Part shown: piece by piece, positions 60,996 through 64,000 of the stretch | Layout of the letters: each line of letters begins with the position of its first letter | Position numbering within the stretch: the stretch's first letter is position 1 | DNA from: Druceiella hillmani | Taxonomy: Eukaryota > Arthropoda > Insecta > Lepidoptera > Hepialidae | Length of the DNA stretch: 64,000 nt | Reading direction: 5' to 3' | Assembly: GCA_039881145.1 (NCBI GenBank) | Contig: JAYKKI010000060.1 | Coordinates: 8,704,501-8,768,500, forward strand | Notes under the pieces: generated by a model | Told to the model about the DNA's origin: nothing | The model's input: the letters and a program-made list of their open reading frames with translations, nothing else | Database searches by the model: none | Translations under genes and position numbers: made by a program

Positions 60996-63265
60996 TATTA
61001 TTATATCAGGTACTTTATAAATTTATGGTTATTTACTTAATTATCTCAGTCAGCGTCCGAGATTGTTTATAAAGCTAATAAAAATGTCACAATAGTCTTA
61101 TTGACATTTGTTAATGATGCCATAAGGATTTGAATAGATAAATATTATATATATTTATAAACATGAATAATTATCTTCATAATATTTTGTGAGTTAAAGA
61201 TTTGATAAGAGATTAGGAGAAAACATTTTACTGTCGATAACTTAGTTGCTTCTCTATTTAATTATTTAAGTTTCCGTCGACGGTTCGAGGCGTCCGATAT
61301 CAATAAAGAAAAGAAAAACGACTCACTCCTCGCAATTTAATTACAAAGTACCGGTTGATGATTCGCGCGGCACTGTATAACAGCACTAGTCTCTGTCGAC
61401 CATAGCTTAATGGTTGCAAAACACTTACTTACAGGAGAATCGCTAGGGGCTCATACTTTGTTTAAAATTTTACGCACTTCAATTCGAAGTGGAAAATACT
61501 GAGCTTTCTACTCAGTACTGGGTCAAAATATCTTTTACAGAAATACTGAATCAGTACAACCACTTGTATACATAAAATGCGTATTTTATTCATACAAAAA
61601 GTTATACTGATGTCGGGTAACTATCAATATTCATAGACGGCAAATAATCTGTTTACTGTTACTTTACTTTAAACTCAATACGATGGGGATGCTGAATTAC
61701 AGTTTCGTTTGTTTAAATTGTAAAAGACCATTTTATTTCAATCGAACTATTTACCGTGTGGAGTGGTCATATGATATCAGTAATATGAAATACCAGTCCG
61801 ATACGTGAACGAATGTTCGAGCTGGTATTTCAGGAGGTTCTGCGAGAAATTATGACTTTAAGACCAAAGCCTTGATGGTTTCTGATTTGCACTTATCTAG
61901 CGATTTTGAATTTTCCTGTGAAAAATATATGAAAAGGCAAGCAAGTAAATCAGGTTAACAGTTCTTATCAGTTTACCCGATTCTGTAAATCATTTTTATA
62001 TTATTTTTTTTGTCTCGGGATGATATTAAAACATTATCTTTATTGTTAACCATATTATAAGTGAAGTCAATTAATTTTATTTTACTTTGGCTATTATGGA
62101 AGAATTTTATGGTATATCTTTAAGTTTTTTTTTCTATTGTGTAAAGTCCATCTCGGATCTTCGTTTGTGTAAAATATGCTGAGAATATGAGATAATATAT
62201 TTGCTGCAAATAAGCAGTTCAGAAAAAAATGCACATTTAGTTTTCTGTTAATAGATCTTTTAATTTAAAAAATTTGTTTTTGCTATGAAAAATTTAACAT
62301 GGGGATTTTCATTTATGGTTTGCAAATTATAACATTTGGAATGTTGGAAAAATACCTTGTTCTTTAACATTTATATCATAATTTTTTTTAAGTATTATTT
62401 GATATTTATGGGTAAATATTATTACACAAATAGTTGATGTAATTTTTAAACATTAGCTAGGTATTCATAGTTGCTTATTTGTGTACAAATGCCCAGTGCG
62501 TCAGTTTTTAAGATGATCATTTTGTTCTGAACTAAATATAACACTAGACGTTTAACTTCCATATCTTCCTGGATTTCATCTGAAGCTTTATGAATCCTTT
62601 ATACACGTGAACCTTTTAAAGAATTTTCGCATTGTCCAACTCCTTTTTTATTAAGTTCTTTACTTAGTAACAATAGTATACCTCGTGAACGATTACGTTT
62701 AAAAAGAATACGATACTAATTTACTCGTGAAAATATTTCGTACACTAACTTGTGTTCATTTGTTCAAAACAATACCAAAAACGAGTGAACTAATTTTGCT
62801 AAAGCGTTTAACAGGGCATAATGACATTTAAGTATGAAATATACTACGTAATTAATGGATCTGAGGTAAACGTTTTTTTTTCTTTTTGAAACGTTTTAAA
62901 TAGACAGCAATGTTACTTAAATATGTGGTTTGACAAATAATGATATAAATTTTATAAACAAAAATATTGAAAATATAATTAATTAAATACGAGTTCAAAT
63001 ATCAAAATTATCATTTGTTTAATTATTTTCATGCACACTTACAGACAGTAATTTAATACACGAAATGAGTGATTCATGTGTGAAAACTCTAAATTAATGT
63101 ATCGTAATTGTGATTACTGAAGACTAAAAGAGAAACGTATTACATGTAATAGTGTATGAAAGTCTTATTGTGATTATTTAAAAGAAAAGATAAACGGGCA
63201 ATTTTGAACAGACTAAGTAGACTCAAGAAGGAAGGAATAAATTCACATTAATATTAAAGAAAACC
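60996..63265 (+). other. Osi-D intron 2, repeat-free part
   Basis: Mostly AT-rich. A GC-richer, non-repetitive patch lies at 61270-61440 (GTCGACGGTTCGAGGCGTCC, TTCGCGCGGCACTG) and another, weaker, at 61740-61900. These are the only candidate control elements in this intron. Confidence 0.45.
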
Positions 63266-63274
63266 TTATATTAT

Positions 63275-64000
63275 CCTATTTAATATTATAAAATGGGGTT
63301 GTTTGTTTAGTTTTTTACCTTGATTGCACACCCTAATTGCAAATTTCTTAATTTATTTATATATACCCTATGTCTTGGAGATGAATACTAAACACTTCTT
63401 ATCAGGATAGAACTTAGTAAGTACAACTAGTAATATACTTCTGGTAAAAACTAGTAACTTGTAACTACTAGTAACTGGTGTTAATTATAACTAATATTAT
63501 AAATACGAAAGTTGGTTTGTTCATTTATTTATTTGCCTCAATTGTACGCCACAATTACTTAATCGAAATTTCTCAAGTTTATTTCTATGTAGCCTATATC
63601 TTGGAGATGGATTTTGAATATTTTTTCCCGGAATACAACTTAGTAACTACAACTAGTAATTACCGTCTAGTAATAACTTGTAACTTGTAATTACTAATAA
63701 CTGGTGGTAATCATAGCTAATATTATAAATAAGAAAGTGGGTTTGTTCGTTTATTTATTTATATTGATTGCACGCTACAATTATTTAATCGCAATCCCTC
63801 AAGTTTATTTCTTTGTAGCCTACGTCTTGGAAATTGATTTTGGATATTTTTTCTTGGAATACAACTTAGTGACTATGACTAATAATTTAAATCTAGTAAT
63901 AACTAGTAACTTGTAACAAGTAACTGTTCTCAGTCATAACTAATAATAATACGAAAGTGGGTTTGTTTGCTTATTATTTTTTCTCGATGGCACATCTAAA
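63275..64000. repeat. ~220-bp tandem array running off the window
   Basis: AAAGTTGG or AAAGTGGG followed by TTTGTT recurs at 63508, 63734 and 63954 (steps 226 and 220), with a diverged first unit at about 63291. Units contain ACTAATATTATAAATACGA, CTCAAGTTTATTTCT, TAGCCTA and ATACAACTTAGT. The two 70-codon frames are the same pseudo-ORF in successive units. The motif order resembles transposon-derived arrays common in insects. Confidence 0.85.

Noticed and set aside
61290..61340. Lys-rich stretch considered as Osi-D exon 3
   Set aside because: No acceptor in the right phase and no following hydrophobic segment or AQXLAY-like end.
63478..63916. Two similar 70-codon frames
   Set aside because: Same pseudo-frame in successive ~220-bp array units.

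Overview
The window is eukaryotic, strongly AT-rich DNA, and almost certainly an insect genome. The only convincing genes are four same-strand paralogues of the insect-specific Osiris family (DUF1676). Each shows a signal peptide, a C-x7-C pair ending in LCLK, an EK-led second exon ending in EEG, and a third exon opening with GRKKKK followed by a long hydrophobic segment. Osiris genes form a conserved tandem cluster in insects (the Triplo-lethal region in Drosophila). This window looks like a slice of that cluster from an insect with a larger, repeat-rich genome than Drosophila, because introns reach 7.7 kb and intergenic gaps 8 to 15 kb. I cannot assign the four genes to numbered Osi orthologues, so they are called Osi-A to Osi-D here.

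Layout: 1-3.6 kb is intergenic, with a transposon relic and a 25-bp tandem repeat. 3.7-13.2 kb is Osi-A (3 exons, 255 aa), whose 7.7-kb first intron holds two tandem arrays, a foldback element, a palindrome and two local duplications. 13.2-28.3 kb is intergenic, with a foldback element with target duplication, a hAT-like non-autonomous element, a SINE-like element, GC-richer islands and a long tandem-repeat field (23-26.8 kb). 28.3-38.0 kb is Osi-B (3 exons, 256 aa, 6.6-kb second intron). 38-48.8 kb is intergenic, with a ~158-bp array, an almost perfect 218-bp palindrome and further arrays. 48.8-51.3 kb is Osi-C (3 exons, 250 aa, compact, with a degenerate C-terminal motif). 51.3-59.4 kb is intergenic, with a decayed Tc1-like transposase, a 43-bp tandem repeat and a widespread-type transposon tail. 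59.4 kb to the window end is Osi-D, with exons 1 and 2 only; exon 3 should lie beyond the edge, and a ~220-bp array runs off the end inside intron 2.

All four genes share identical intron positions and phases (phase 0 after LCLK, phase 1 inside the EEG glycine codon), so they arose by tandem duplication of one three-exon ancestor. Osiris proteins are secretory or endomembrane proteins of cuticle-forming epithelia. Neighbours are probably co-expressed, and several GC-richer non-coding islands between and inside the genes are the best candidates for shared control elements. No rRNA, convincing tRNA, CRISPR array or bacterial-type operon was seen.
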